The translations under genes were made by a program, and so were the position numbers. Below, one piece after another: positions 48,466 through 61,550 of a stretch of 64,000 nt of DNA. This DNA comes from Streptomyces sp. AM 2-1-1 (GTDB lineage Bacteria > Actinomycetota > Actinomycetes > Streptomycetales > Streptomycetaceae): assembly GCF_029167645.1 (NCBI RefSeq), contig NZ_CP119147.1:6094501-6158500 (forward strand), written 5' to 3'. Numbering within the stretch: position 1 is the first letter of the stretch; each line of letters opens with the position of its first letter. Under the pieces are notes generated by a model that saw only the letters and a list, made by a program, of their open reading frames with translations, did not search any database and was not told the origin of the DNA.

Positions 48466-48947
48466 CCGAGGAGAGGGCCCCGATGCGTCGCGGACGCAGG
48501 CTCGCGATCGATGTCGGGGACGCCCGGATCGGGGTCGCCTCGTGCGACCCCGACGGCATCCTGGCCACGCCGGTGGAGACCGTGCCGGGACGTGACGTCC
48601 CGGCCGCCCACCGGCGGCTCGGGCAGATCGTCGAGGAGTACGAGCCGATCGAGGTCGTCATCGGCCTTCCCCGGTCCCTGGGCGGTGGTGAGGGTCCCGC
48701 CGCGGCGAAGATCCGCGTCTTCGCCCAGGCGTTCGCCCGAGCGGTCCACCCGCTGCCCGTGCGGCTGGTGGACGAGCGGATGAGCACGGTGACGGCCACC
48801 CAGGGGTTGCGCGCCTCGGGCGTCCGGTCCAAGAAGGGGCGGTCGGTGATCGACCAGGCCGCTGCCGTGGTGATCCTGCAGAACGCGCTGGAGTCCGAAC
48901 GGGCGTCAGGGCATGCACCTGGCGAGGGCGTCGAAGTGGTGCTGTGA
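48462..48947 (+). CDS. ruvX: RuvX (YqgF) Holliday junction resolvase-like RNase H-fold protein
   Basis: The 161-residue protein has [18 protein letters not shown] with the first catalytic Asp. [14 protein letters not shown] and [12 protein letters not shown] with the Glu follow, then [13 protein letters not shown] with the last Asp. YqgF proteins process pre-16S rRNA ends and resemble RuvC. ATG 48462 overlaps the alaS stop. An alternative ATG at 48483 has a much better GAGGAGAGGG site and would remove seven residues; I consider both open. Confidence 0.92.
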   Translation: MTEERAPMRRGRRLAIDVGDARIGVASCDPDGILATPVETVPGRDVPAAHRRLGQIVEEYEPIEVVIGLPRSLGGGEGPAAAKIRVFAQAFARAVHPLPVRLVDERMSTVTATQGLRASGVRSKKGRSVIDQAAAVVILQNALESERASGHAPGEGVEVVL

Positions 48948-49046
48948 TCGCGATACGGTAACGTTCCGCGCGATGCTGCGGTGTTCGAACAGCCCGCACG
49001 GCGAAGCGAAGAGACGGACAGCGCGTCTCGCGGCTCTAGGGGATCG

Positions 49047-50981
49047 ATGACTGAGTATGGCCGGGGCGCAGGCCCCGAACCGTGGCATCCCGAGGATCCC
49101 CTCCAGGGGGACCAGGGCTGGGATTCCCAGGAAGGGCCGCAGGGCCAGAACACCTACGGTGGCCATCCGCAGGACCCGCACGCACCCGGGCAGCCGTATC
49201 CGCAGGACCCGTACGCCCCGCAGCACCAGCAGGGCTACGGCGACCCCCAGGACCCGTACGCCCAGCACCAGGCATACCCCCAGCAGGGTTACGGCAATCC
49301 CCAGGACCCCTACGGGCATCAGCAGCACCAGCAACACCAGCAGCAGCACCAGGGCGGCTACGAGCAGCAGCCCTACGAGCAGCAGCACCGGGGCGGCTAC
49401 GAGCAGCAGCAGTCCTACGAGCAGCAGTCCTACGACCCGCAGCAGCCCTACGGACAGCAGCACCCGGGGCAGCAGACCCCCTACGGTCAGCAGGACCACC
49501 AGCAGCAGCCCGGCTACGACCAGGGCTGGGACACCGGCGGCCGACCGGTCATGCCCTACGGCGCCCAGCCGCACGACCCGTACGACTACCCGGCGGAGAG
49601 CTACGGCGCCCCCGGTGACCAGTACGCCACCGCGGAGGCCTTCCCGCCGCCGCAGCCCCCGGGCCGCCGCACCGCACCGGAGGCCGAGCCCCGGCCGGAG
49701 ACGGACTGGGACCCGGACGAACCGGTGGAGGAGACGCACCCCTTCTTCACCGGCGCCGACACCCCCGAGGAGAGGCGCGGGCGCGGCACGAACGGCGCCG
49801 GCGAGCCGGGCCGGGACTCCGACCCTGACGACGGCGCCGACTCCGAGTACGACGACGACCCGGGCTCCGGCAGGCGCGGCGGACGCACCAAGGGCAAGAA
49901 GAAGAGCCGCAGCGGCTGCGCCTGCCTCGTCGTTTCCCTGGTCCTCGTCGGCGGACTCGGCGGGGTCTCCTACTTCGGGTACACCTACTGGAAGCAGCAG
50001 TTCGGCGCCCCCGAGGACTACGAGGGGATGGGGACCGGCCCGCAGATCGAGGTCGAGGTCCCCAAGAACGCGCTCGGCTACGACATCGCCAACAAGCTGA
50101 AGAAGCTGGGCGTGGTCAAGTCGGTCGACGCCTTTGTCTCCGCGCAGAACGCGAACCCCAAGGGCAACTCGATCCAGGCGGGCGTCTACCTCCTCAACAA
50201 GGAGATGTCGGCGGCCGACGCCGTCAAGATGATGCTCGACCCGAAGAGCCAGAACGCCCTGGTGATCCCCGAGGGCACCCGTAACGTCAAGATCTACGCC
50301 ATGATCGACCAGCGGATCGGTCTGGACGAGGGCACCACCCAGAAGGTCGCCCGGGCCAAGGCCGCCGACCTCGGTCTGCCGGACTGGGCGACGAACCACC
50401 CCGATCTCAAGGACCCGCTGGAGGGCTTCCTCTTCCCCGCGGCCTATCCGGTGGCCAAGGGCTCCAAGCCCGAGGACGCGCTGAAGCGGATGGTCGACCG
50501 CGCGAACGAGGAGTACAGCAAGCTCGACCTCGCCGGTGCTGCGAAGAAGTACGACCTGGACGGTCCCTGGCAGGTCCTGACCGTCGCCAGCCTGGTCCAG
50601 GCGGAGGGCATCTCGCACGACGACTTCCGCAAGATGGCCGAGGTGGTCTACAACCGCCTCCAGCCGGACAACACGATCACCAACCGCAAGCTCGAATTCG
50701 ACTCGGCCTTCAACTACCTGAAGAAGCAGAGCGAGATCAAGATCGGTTCGAACGAGATCCGCACCAACCCGGACCTCTACAACACCTACTACCACGCGGG
50801 TCTGCCGCCCGGTCCGATCGGTAACCCGGGGGACGAGGCGATCAGCGCCTCCCTCAACCCGACCTCCGACGGGTGGATGTTCTTCATCTCGCTCGACGGC
50901 AAGAAGACCGACTTCACCAAGACGGTGGAGGAGCACGAAGAGCTCAACCAGAAGTGGAAGGAGCTGAATGACCTCCAGTGA
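49047..50981 (+). CDS. mltG: Endolytic murein transglycosylase MltG
   Basis: The 644-residue protein cleaves nascent peptidoglycan strands at the membrane. The first ~285 residues are cytoplasmic and low-complexity, rich in Gln, Tyr, Pro and Gly (QDPYAPQ-like and YEQQ-like repeats). Then come a basic stretch and one membrane helix (CLVVSLVLVGGLGGVSYFGY, about 291-310). The YceG domain has LEGFLFPAAYPV (active-site Glu), ASLVQAEGIS and YNTYYHAGLPPGPIGNPG. GGGGA precedes the ATG. The aroE start lies 14 bases inside its 3' end. Confidence 0.93.
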   Translation: MTEYGRGAGPEPWHPEDPLQGDQGWDSQEGPQGQNTYGGHPQDPHAPGQPYPQDPYAPQHQQGYGDPQDPYAQHQAYPQQGYGNPQDPYGHQQHQQHQQQHQGGYEQQPYEQQHRGGYEQQQSYEQQSYDPQQPYGQQHPGQQTPYGQQDHQQQPGYDQGWDTGGRPVMPYGAQPHDPYDYPAESYGAPGDQYATAEAFPPPQPPGRRTAPEAEPRPETDWDPDEPVEETHPFFTGADTPEERRGRGTNGAGEPGRDSDPDDGADSEYDDDPGSGRRGGRTKGKKKSRSGCACLVVSLVLVGGLGGVSYFGYTYWKQQFGAPEDYEGMGTGPQIEVEVPKNALGYDIANKLKKLGVVKSVDAFVSAQNANPKGNSIQAGVYLLNKEMSAADAVKMMLDPKSQNALVIPEGTRNVKIYAMIDQRIGLDEGTTQKVARAKAADLGLPDWATNHPDLKDPLEGFLFPAAYPVAKGSKPEDALKRMVDRANEEYSKLDLAGAAKKYDLDGPWQVLTVASLVQAEGISHDDFRKMAEVVYNRLQPDNTITNRKLEFDSAFNYLKKQSEIKIGSNEIRTNPDLYNTYYHAGLPPGPIGNPGDEAISASLNPTSDGWMFFISLDGKKTDFTKTVEEHEELNQKWKELNDLQ

Positions 50982-51802
50982 GGGACCCCGCCGCGCCGCG
51001 GTCCTCGGCTCGCCGATCGCCCACTCGCTCTCCCCGGTCCTGCACCGGGCCGCGTACGCGGAGCTCGGTCTCGACCACTGGTCGTACGAGCGCCACGACG
51101 TCGACGAGGCCGGACTGCCGTCCTTCGTGGAGAAGCTGGACGCCGGCTGGGCCGGACTGTCGCTGACCATGCCGCTCAAGCGCGCGGTCATCCCGCTGCT
51201 CGACGAGATCAGCGACACCGCGGCCTCGGTCCGGGCCGTGAACACGCTCGTCCTCACCGCGGACGGCCGGCGGGTCGGGGACAACACCGACATCCCCGGC
51301 ATGGTCGCCGCCCTGCGGGAGCGGGGCGTCGAGAAGGTGGAGTCCGCCGCCGTCCTCGGTGCGGGCGCGACCGCCTCCTCCGCGCTCGCCGCCCTCGCCG
51401 TGCTCTGCACGGGACCGGTCACCACCTACGTGCGCAGCCGCGCCCGGGCCGACGAGATGCGCGGCTGGGGCGAACGCCTCGGCGTGGACGTCCGGATCGC
51501 CGACTGGGCCGAGGCCGCCGGGGCGTTCGCCGCCCCGCTCGTCGTCGCGACCACCCCGGCCGGTACCACGGACACCCTCGCCGCAGCCGTGCCGGACGCG
51601 CCCGGCACGCTCTTCGACGTGCTCTACGAGCCCTGGCCCACCGCCCTCGCCGCCGCCTGGGCGGACCGGGGCGGGGCCGTGGTCGGCGGTCTCGACCTGC
51701 TGGTGCACCAGGCGGTCCTCCAGGTGGAGCAGATGACCAGCCGCTCCCCGGCGCCGCTGGCCGCGATGCGGGCGGCGGGAGAAGCCGCGCTCGCGGCTCG
51801 CT

Positions 51803-51804
<2 letters not shown>
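50968..51804 (+). CDS. aroE: Shikimate dehydrogenase
   Basis: NADP-dependent reduction of 3-dehydroshikimate. The 278-residue protein has the shikimate-binding GSPIAHSLSPVLHRAAY, the catalytic Lys in LTMPLKRAV, VNTLV and NTDIPGM. The cofactor loop is GAGATASSA, and the C-terminal end has GGLDLLVHQAVLQ. The ATG has GGAAGGAG within mltG and overlaps it by 14 bases. A hairpin after it and 457 bases without a gene separate it from aroC. Confidence 0.93.
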
Positions 51805-55517
<3,713 letters not shown>

Positions 55518-55533
55518 CCCGGCGTCACCACCC

Positions 55534-55561
55534 GCCGGGTGCCCGCCTCCGGGCACCCGGC
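55534..55561 (+). terminator. Terminator after aroQ
   Basis: GCCGGGTGCCC and GGGCACCCGGC form a perfect 11-base stem with a GCCTCC loop, 17 bases after the aroQ stop. Confidence 0.8.
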
Positions 55562-55609
55562 CGAGTCCGCGGGCCCTCCCCGTCGCCCGGCCACTCCTCC
55601 GGGTGGCCT

Positions 55610-55660
55610 TCCCCGCGGTCGGCCTCTGGCTCGGGCGGCCTTCCCCGCGGTCGGGCCTTC
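55610..55660. repeat. Two copies of an 18-base direct repeat
   Basis: GGCCTTCCCCGCGGTCGG occurs twice about 36 bases apart in the 289-base gap between aroQ and the next gene. The gap shows no convincing reading frame. Confidence 0.55.
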
Positions 55661-55806
55661 CCGTCGGGCGTTCGGCCGGGGAGCGGGCAAGTGGCGCCGT
55701 CCCGGGCCGTTCACCCGGTGACGGCCGTTCCCCCGGGGAAGGCCCGGGGCGGTACGGTAGCCGTCCGACCAGCGCCAGTTGACCGCACGAGACGGAGTGG
55801 CACCGG

Positions 55807-56625
55807 ATGCAGCACGCAGTGGGGGCTCCGTTGCCGCCGCCCCACAGGCCCGGGCACGGCCCCGTCGACGGCCGGCACCCCGGCAGCAGCCCCGTGCCGC
55901 CGCCCCCGATACCCCCGGCGCCCACCGCGCCCCCCGCTCAGGGGTGGGCCGGCTCCGACTCCGACCAGCAGCCCCCGCCCCCTTCCCGCGAGGTCACCGG
56001 CCACTTCCGGCTGCCGCCCGGAGGCCTCGTGCCGGTGCCGGCGGGGCCCGTCGAGGCCGGCACGGGCGCCGCGACCCTCGCCGTCCTGCTCATCGGCCCG
56101 GCGGGCGCGGGCAAGACCACCGTCGCCAAGCTGTGGGCCGCCCGTCGCCGGGTGCCCACCGCCCACGTCTCGCTGGACGACGTACGCGAGTGGGTGCGCT
56201 CCGGCTTCGCCGACCCGCAGGCCGGCTGGAACGACCAGTCCGAGGCCCAGTACCGGCTGGCCCGCCGCACCTGCGGCTTCGCCGCCCGCAACTTCCTCGC
56301 CAACGGCATCTCCTGCATCCTCGACGACGCCGTCTTCCCCGACCGCCCGGTCATCGGCCTCGGCGGCTGGAAGCGCCACGTCGGCCCCGGTCTGCTCCCC
56401 GTGGTCCTGCTGCCCGGCCTGGAGATCGTCCTGGAGCGCAACGCCGCCCGCACCGGCAACCGCCGCCTCTCCGACGAGGAGGTCGCCCGCATCCACGGCC
56501 GGATGGCCGGGTGGTACGGCTCCGGGCTGCCGATCATCGACAACTCGGCGTACGACGTCGAGACCACCGCCCGCGTCCTCGACGACGTCCTGGCCCGCGC
56601 CCTGGCCAGCCCGCCCGCCTGGTAG
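55807..56625 (+). CDS. P-loop NTPase (AAA_33-like kinase) with Pro-rich N-terminus
   Basis: The 272-residue protein has a ~65-residue Pro/Gly-rich start, then LAVLLIGPAGAGKTTVAKLW (Walker A at about 97-104). HVSLDDVREWVRSGF follows, then CILDDAVFPDRP and LSDEEVARIHGRM, a layout like small metabolite or polynucleotide kinases. It sits in the aro-efp superoperon, so a metabolic kinase role is inferred, but the substrate is unknown. GGAGTGG before the ATG supports the start. Downstream, 56626-56744 holds imperfect 24-base repeats and the next promoter. Confidence 0.82.
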   Translation: MQHAVGAPLPPPHRPGHGPVDGRHPGSSPVPPPPIPPAPTAPPAQGWAGSDSDQQPPPPSREVTGHFRLPPGGLVPVPAGPVEAGTGAATLAVLLIGPAGAGKTTVAKLWAARRRVPTAHVSLDDVREWVRSGFADPQAGWNDQSEAQYRLARRTCGFAARNFLANGISCILDDAVFPDRPVIGLGGWKRHVGPGLLPVVLLPGLEIVLERNAARTGNRRLSDEEVARIHGRMAGWYGSGLPIIDNSAYDVETTARVLDDVLARALASPPAW

Positions 56626-56732
56626 GGCGTACCCCGCTCCCGGCGGTCCGGGCGTGCCGGGTCCCGGCGGACCGGGCTTCCCGGCCGCCCCCGGTCGGAC
56701 AGTGCTGACGCGCGGCCCGGCGGATGCGCTCG

Positions 56733-56738
56733 TACGCT
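56733..56738 (+). promoter_or_regulatory. -10 element for the leaderless M24-like gene
   Basis: TACGCT ends six bases before ATG 56745, with no Shine-Dalgarno sequence. Confidence 0.55.
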
Positions 56739-56744
56739 CGGGGC

Positions 56745-57851
56745 ATGTCAGAGGTGTACGCCGTCCGCCGCGGGCTGGTCCGCGACCGGTGCGCCGCCGC
56801 AGGATCGGCCGCCGCCCTGGTCTCCCGCCCCGCCAACGTCCGCTATCTCGCCGGCGGGGCGCCCCCCGGCGCCGTCCTGCTGCTCGGCTCCGGAGAGGAC
56901 GTCCTGCTGTGCCCCCGTGCCCCGGTCGCGGATCCGTCCCACGGGCAGCCGGACGAGGCGCTGCGCGTCTCGGTCCTGGGCGGCGGGCGCGGGGACGCGG
57001 CCGTGGCCGCCGCGGGCCTGGCCGCCGCGCACGGTGCGGAACGCCTCGCGGTGGAGGAGCACGACCTCACCGTGGCCCGTCACCGGGCCATGGCCACCGC
57101 TGCCCCCCGGCTGCGCCTCGCCGACCTCGGGACCACCGTGGAGCAACTGCGGGTGGTCAAGGACGAGGAGGAGATCGCCTGCCTGCGCATCGCGGCGGAG
57201 ATCACCGACCAGGCGTTGGGCGAACTCCTTGAGTCGATCCTCGTCGGCCGCACCGAACGCCACCTCGCCCTGGAGCTGGAGCGCCGGCTGGTCGACCACG
57301 GTGCCGAAGGGCCGGCCTTCCCCACCTCCGTCGCCACCGGGCCCCACTCCGGCCAGGGGCGTCACCGGCCGACCGACCGCAGGGTCGAGGAAGGCGATTT
57401 CCTCAGTGTCTGCCTCGGCGCCAGCTACCGCGGGTACCGCTGCGAGATCGGCCGCACCTTCGTGATCGGCACGGCCCCGGCGGAGTGGCAGATCGAACTG
57501 TACGAACTCGTTTTCGCCGCTCAGCGCGGGGGTCGGGAGGCCCTGCTGCCCGACGCCACCTACCGTGAGGTGGACCACGCGGCCCGCCATCCGCTGGACT
57601 CGGCGGGGCACGGCGAAGGGCTCCAGCCGAGTACCGGGCACGGGGTGGGACTCGAAATCGTCGAGGACCCGCAGTTGGCACCGACAGCCATGGGTAAACT
57701 GGACGCTTGCGTGCCGGTCACCGTCGGACCGGGGGTCCACCTCCCGGGCCGGGGCGGTGTCCGGATCGATGACACGCTCGTCGTGCGCCCCGAGGCGGAC
57801 GGCGGACCCGAGCTACTCACCATTACGACCAAGGAGCTGCTCGCGCTCTAG
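56745..57851 (+). CDS. M24-family (Xaa-Pro peptidase-like) protein with degenerate metal site
   Basis: The 368-residue protein has the creatinase/prolidase fold and the M24 pita-bread layout. It occupies the slot ahead of efp where M. tuberculosis has pepQ (Rv2535c). The metal ligands are mostly gone. The usual DFGA is CLGA (Cys 223) and the usual SDxTRTF is CEIGRTF (Glu 234). The His of GHGVGLE (299) is kept, but the usual EPG is GPG (Gly 328) and the usual RIED is RIDD (342). It is therefore probably not an active metallopeptidase; a binding or regulatory role is possible. ATG 56745 follows a -10 box and looks leaderless. Confidence 0.85.
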   Translation: MSEVYAVRRGLVRDRCAAAGSAAALVSRPANVRYLAGGAPPGAVLLLGSGEDVLLCPRAPVADPSHGQPDEALRVSVLGGGRGDAAVAAAGLAAAHGAERLAVEEHDLTVARHRAMATAAPRLRLADLGTTVEQLRVVKDEEEIACLRIAAEITDQALGELLESILVGRTERHLALELERRLVDHGAEGPAFPTSVATGPHSGQGRHRPTDRRVEEGDFLSVCLGASYRGYRCEIGRTFVIGTAPAEWQIELYELVFAAQRGGREALLPDATYREVDHAARHPLDSAGHGEGLQPSTGHGVGLEIVEDPQLAPTAMGKLDACVPVTVGPGVHLPGRGGVRIDDTLVVRPEADGGPELLTITTKELLAL

Positions 57852-57903
57852 CGCGTGTTCTCCTGGCCGTCCACCAGCTTTCAGTCCAGGAGACTCCGCA
57901 ACC

Positions 57904-58470
57904 GTGGCTTCCACGAACGACCTCAAGAACGGCCTGGTGCTCAAGCTCGACGGAGGCCAGCTCTGGTCCGTCGTCGAGTTCCAGCACGTCAAGCCCGGCA
58001 AGGGCCCCGCCTTCGTGCGCACCAAGCTCAAGAACGTGCTCTCCGGCAAGGTCGTCGACAAGACGTTCAACGCCGGCGTGAAGGTCGAAACGGCCACCAT
58101 CGACCGCCGGGACATGCAGTTCTCGTACATGGACGGCGAGTACTTCGTGTTCATGGACATGAGCACGTACGACCAGCTGATGGTCGACCGCAAGTCCGTC
58201 GGCGACACCGCGAACTTCCTCATCGAGGGCTTCACCGCCTCGGTGGCCCAGCACGAGGGCGAGGTGCTCTACGTGGAGCTGCCCGCCGCCGTCGAGCTGA
58301 CCATCCAGCACACCGACCCGGGCGTCCAGGGCGACCGTTCCACCGGTGGCACCAAGCCCGCCACCCTGGAGACCGGTTACGAGATCGGTGTGCCGCTCTT
58401 CATCAGCACCGGTGAGAAGATCAAGGTCGACACCCGTACGGGCGACTACCTCGGCCGGGTGAACAGCTAA
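57904..58470 (+). CDS. efp: Elongation factor P
   Basis: The 188-residue protein relieves ribosome stalling at polyproline. The three beta-barrel domains are clear: [25 protein letters not shown] and [19 protein letters not shown]. The loop is KPGKGPAF with Lys 33 at its tip. In actinobacteria this PGKGPAF loop is reported to work without modification, and no modifying gene (epmA, ymfI) is nearby. GTG 57904 follows AGGAG at a rather long 11 bases. nusB starts two bases after its stop. Confidence 0.97.
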   Translation: MASTNDLKNGLVLKLDGGQLWSVVEFQHVKPGKGPAFVRTKLKNVLSGKVVDKTFNAGVKVETATIDRRDMQFSYMDGEYFVFMDMSTYDQLMVDRKSVGDTANFLIEGFTASVAQHEGEVLYVELPAAVELTIQHTDPGVQGDRSTGGTKPATLETGYEIGVPLFISTGEKIKVDTRTGDYLGRVNS

Positions 58471-58472
58471 CC

Positions 58473-58904
58473 GTGGCTGCCCGGAACAAGGCCCGCAAGC
58501 GCGCCTTCCAGATCCTCTTCGAGGCCGACCAGCGCGGCGAATCCGTGCAGACGGTCCTCGCGGACTGGGTCCGGCACTCGCGGACCGACGACCGTCAGCC
58601 CCCCGTCGGCGAGTTCACGATGGAGCTCGTCGAGGGGTACGCGCGCTACGCGGACCGCATCGACGACCTCATCGTCACGTACGCCGTGGACTGGGAGATC
58701 GACCGCATGCCGGTCGTCGACCGCAGCATCCTCCGGCTCGGCGCGTACGAGCTGATCTGGATGGACGCGACGCCGGACGCCGTCGTCATCGACGAGGCGG
58801 TCCAGCTCGCCAAGGAGTTCTCCACGGACGACTCCCCGTCCTTCGTCAACGGCATGCTGGCCCGTTTCAAGGACCTCAAGCCGAACCTGCGCCGCGAGCA
58901 GTAG
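58473..58904 (+). CDS. nusB: Transcription antitermination factor NusB
   Basis: The 143-residue helical protein binds boxA with S10 during rRNA transcription. ARKRAFQILFEADQRGES, MPVVDRSILRLGAYEL and IDEAVQLAKEFSTDDSPSFVNG are the family blocks. GTG 58473 lies two bases after efp, so the pair is cotranslated. It is the last gene of the alaS-nusB run and converges on bldD. Confidence 0.96.
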   Translation: MAARNKARKRAFQILFEADQRGESVQTVLADWVRHSRTDDRQPPVGEFTMELVEGYARYADRIDDLIVTYAVDWEIDRMPVVDRSILRLGAYELIWMDATPDAVVIDEAVQLAKEFSTDDSPSFVNGMLARFKDLKPNLRREQ

Positions 58905-58930
58905 CTCCGGAACGCGCGGTGTTCAGCCGA

Positions 58931-58964
58931 CGAAGGCCCGCGGTCGTGAGACCGCGGGCCTTCG
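58931..58964. terminator. Terminator after nusB
   Basis: CGAAGGCCCGCGGTC pairs perfectly with GACCGCGGGCCTTCG (15 bases, GTGA loop), 26 bases after the nusB stop. Confidence 0.88.
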
Positions 58965-59040
58965 GCATGTCCGGCCCGGCCCTTCCGGGGAGTTCCGTGG
59001 AGCCCGCGGCGCACGCCGCGGACGGCGGGGCCGGAAACGA

Positions 59041-59090
59041 CGCCGGGCCGGCGGGGCGGACCGTCTCCGGTCCGCCCCGCCGGCCCGGCG
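59041..59090. terminator. 22-base perfect hairpin on the bldD side
   Basis: A perfect 22-base inverted repeat (59041-59062 with 59069-59090) around GTCTCC, 38 bases beyond the bldD stop. The stem is almost pure GC. Confidence 0.85.
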
Positions 59091-59128
59091 ACGCGTGTTC
59101 CGCAGCGGGGACCGGGGTCCCCGCGGGC

Positions 59129-59629
59129 TCAGCCCTCTTCGTGGGCGACGGCCCGGCGCGCGTCCGCGTCCAGCACACCCCAGTTGATGAGCTGGTCCGT
59201 CAGCACGGACGGCGACTGGTCGTAGATCACCGCGAGGGTGCGCAGGTCGTCCTGGCGGATGGAGAGGACCTTGCCGTTGTAGTCGCCGCGCTGGCTCTGG
59301 ATCGTCGCGGCGTAACGCTGCAGCGGTCCGGCCTTCTCCGGCGGCACGTGGGCGAGGCGCTCCAGGTCCAGGACGAGCTTCGGCGGCGGCTCGGCCGCGC
59401 CGCCGGGGGTCGTGCCGGGCAGCAACTCCTGGACGGGAACGCCGTAGAAGTCCGCCAGCTCCGCGAGACGCTGGACGGTCACCGCACGGTCGCCGCGCTC
59501 GTACGAGCCGACGACGACGGCCTTCCAACGGCCCTGCGACTTCTCCTCCACACCGTGGAGGGAGAGGCCCTGCTGGGTGCGGATGGCGCGGAGCTTGGCC
59601 CCGAGCTGTTTTGCGTATTCGCTGGACAT
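59129..59629 (-). CDS. bldD: Developmental master regulator BldD
   Basis: The 166-residue protein is the repressor that holds Streptomyces in vegetative growth when bound to cyclic-di-GMP. The N-terminal Xre-type helix-turn-helix has LGAKLRAIRTQQGLSLHGVE and ERGDRAVTVQRLAELADF. The C-terminal c-di-GMP motif RGD (114-116) with RQDD (125-128), spaced as in S. coelicolor, is intact. The start ATG lies at 59627-59629. Its promoter carries a BldD box on the start site, in line with known autoregulation. Confidence 0.98.
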   Translation of the reverse strand: MSSEYAKQLGAKLRAIRTQQGLSLHGVEEKSQGRWKAVVVGSYERGDRAVTVQRLAELADFYGVPVQELLPGTTPGGAAEPPPKLVLDLERLAHVPPEKAGPLQRYAATIQSQRGDYNGKVLSIRQDDLRTLAVIYDQSPSVLTDQLINWGVLDADARRAVAHEEG

Positions 59630-59677
59630 AAGGCTCCCCGGACGCTCGAACAAGATGCGGCGCCGCCGCGTGGCTGG

Positions 59678-59690
59678 TGACTCACTGTGA
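59678..59690. promoter_or_regulatory. BldD operator on the bldD promoter
   Basis: On the complement, TCAC-AGTGA-GTCA fits TNAC-N5-GTNA and contains the older AGTGA-TCACC consensus. It abuts the -10 box and covers the predicted start, so BldD would block its own transcription. Confidence 0.85.
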
Positions 59691-59719
59691 GGTTACGCAG
59701 CGTTACGTGGATGCGTCAA
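59690..59719 (-). promoter_or_regulatory. bldD promoter
   Basis: On the complement, TTGACG (59714-59719) and TAACCT (59690-59695) are separated by 18 bases, a near-consensus vegetative promoter. It gives a leader of about 55 bases before the ATG. Confidence 0.85.
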
Positions 59720-59822
59720 GCCGGAAGGTCCACAGCGGCTCCTGACGGGGGCGGGGACGGGACTCCCGAGCGGCCCTGGTACCGTTGACGACGTAGTTTT
59801 CAGAATTTCCGACGTCCTTTAA

Positions 59823-60445
<623 letters not shown>

Positions 60446-60570
60446 TGCCGCGACAGGCCACGGCACCGACACCCTTCCCGCACTAGCGCTCCCGTACGGC
60501 CCGCCACCCGGCTCGTACGGCCGCTGCCGCACGCCCGCACGCCACCTCCACCACCCCGGAGAACACCCAG

Positions 60571-61548
60571 ATGAAGCGCCACCTCATCTCGGCCGCCGAC
60601 CTCACCCGCGACGACGCCGTCCTCATCCTCGACACCGCCGAGGAGATGGCCCGGGTCGCCGACCGGCCGATCAAGAAGCTCCCGACCCTGCGCGGCCGGA
60701 CCGTCGTCAACCTCTTCTTCGAGGACTCGACGCGCACCCGCATCTCCTTCGAGGCCGCCGCCAAGCGCCTCTCCGCCGACGTCATCAACTTCTCCGCGAA
60801 GGGCTCGTCCGTCTCCAAGGGCGAGTCCCTCAAGGACACCGCCCTGACCCTGGAGGCGATGGGCGCCGACGCCGTCGTCATCCGGCACCACTCCTCGGGC
60901 GCCCCGTACCGCCTCGCCACCTCCGGCTGGATCGACGGCGCGGTGGTCAACGCCGGCGACGGCACCCACGAGCACCCCACCCAGGCCCTGCTGGACGCCT
61001 TCACCATGCGCCGCAGGCTGGTCGGGGCCGACCAGGGCCTCGGCCGCGACCTCGACGGCCGCCGGATCACCATCGTCGGCGACGTCCTGCACAGCCGGGT
61101 GGCCCGCTCCAACGTCCACCTGCTGACCACGCTCGGCGCCCACGTCACCCTGGTGGCCCCGCCCACCCTGCTGCCGATCGGCGTGGAGCAGTGGCCCTGC
61201 GACGTCAGTTACGGCCTGGACGAGGTGCTCCCGCAGTCCGACGCGGTGATGATGCTGCGCGTGCAGCGCGAGCGCATGAACGCGGCGTACTTCCCCACCG
61301 AGCGCGAGTACTCCCGGCGCTACGGCCTGAACGGCGACCGCATGGCGAAGATGCCCGGGCACAGCATCGTCATGCACCCCGGCCCGATGAACCGCGGCAT
61401 GGAGATCACCGCCGAAGTGGCCGACTCCGACCGCTGCACCGCCGTCGAGCAGGTCGCCAACGGCGTCTCCGTCCGCATGGCCGTGCTCTACCTGCTGCTC
61501 GGCGGCTCCGAACCCGCCACCTCCGCCCGTCCCGAGGGGAACAAGTAA
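60571..61548 (+). CDS. pyrB: Aspartate carbamoyltransferase catalytic subunit
   Basis: Joins carbamoyl phosphate and aspartate. The 325-residue protein has the carbamoyl-phosphate loop [13 protein letters not shown] (about residues 49-61), [16 protein letters not shown], and aspartate-site MHPGPMNRG. No pyrI regulatory subunit is present. GGAG lies nine bases upstream of the ATG. The preceding 125-base gap repeats CGTACGGCC twice. pyrC follows after two bases. Confidence 0.97.
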   Translation: MKRHLISAADLTRDDAVLILDTAEEMARVADRPIKKLPTLRGRTVVNLFFEDSTRTRISFEAAAKRLSADVINFSAKGSSVSKGESLKDTALTLEAMGADAVVIRHHSSGAPYRLATSGWIDGAVVNAGDGTHEHPTQALLDAFTMRRRLVGADQGLGRDLDGRRITIVGDVLHSRVARSNVHLLTTLGAHVTLVAPPTLLPIGVEQWPCDVSYGLDEVLPQSDAVMMLRVQRERMNAAYFPTEREYSRRYGLNGDRMAKMPGHSIVMHPGPMNRGMEITAEVADSDRCTAVEQVANGVSVRMAVLYLLLGGSEPATSARPEGNK

Positions 61549-61550
61549 TC

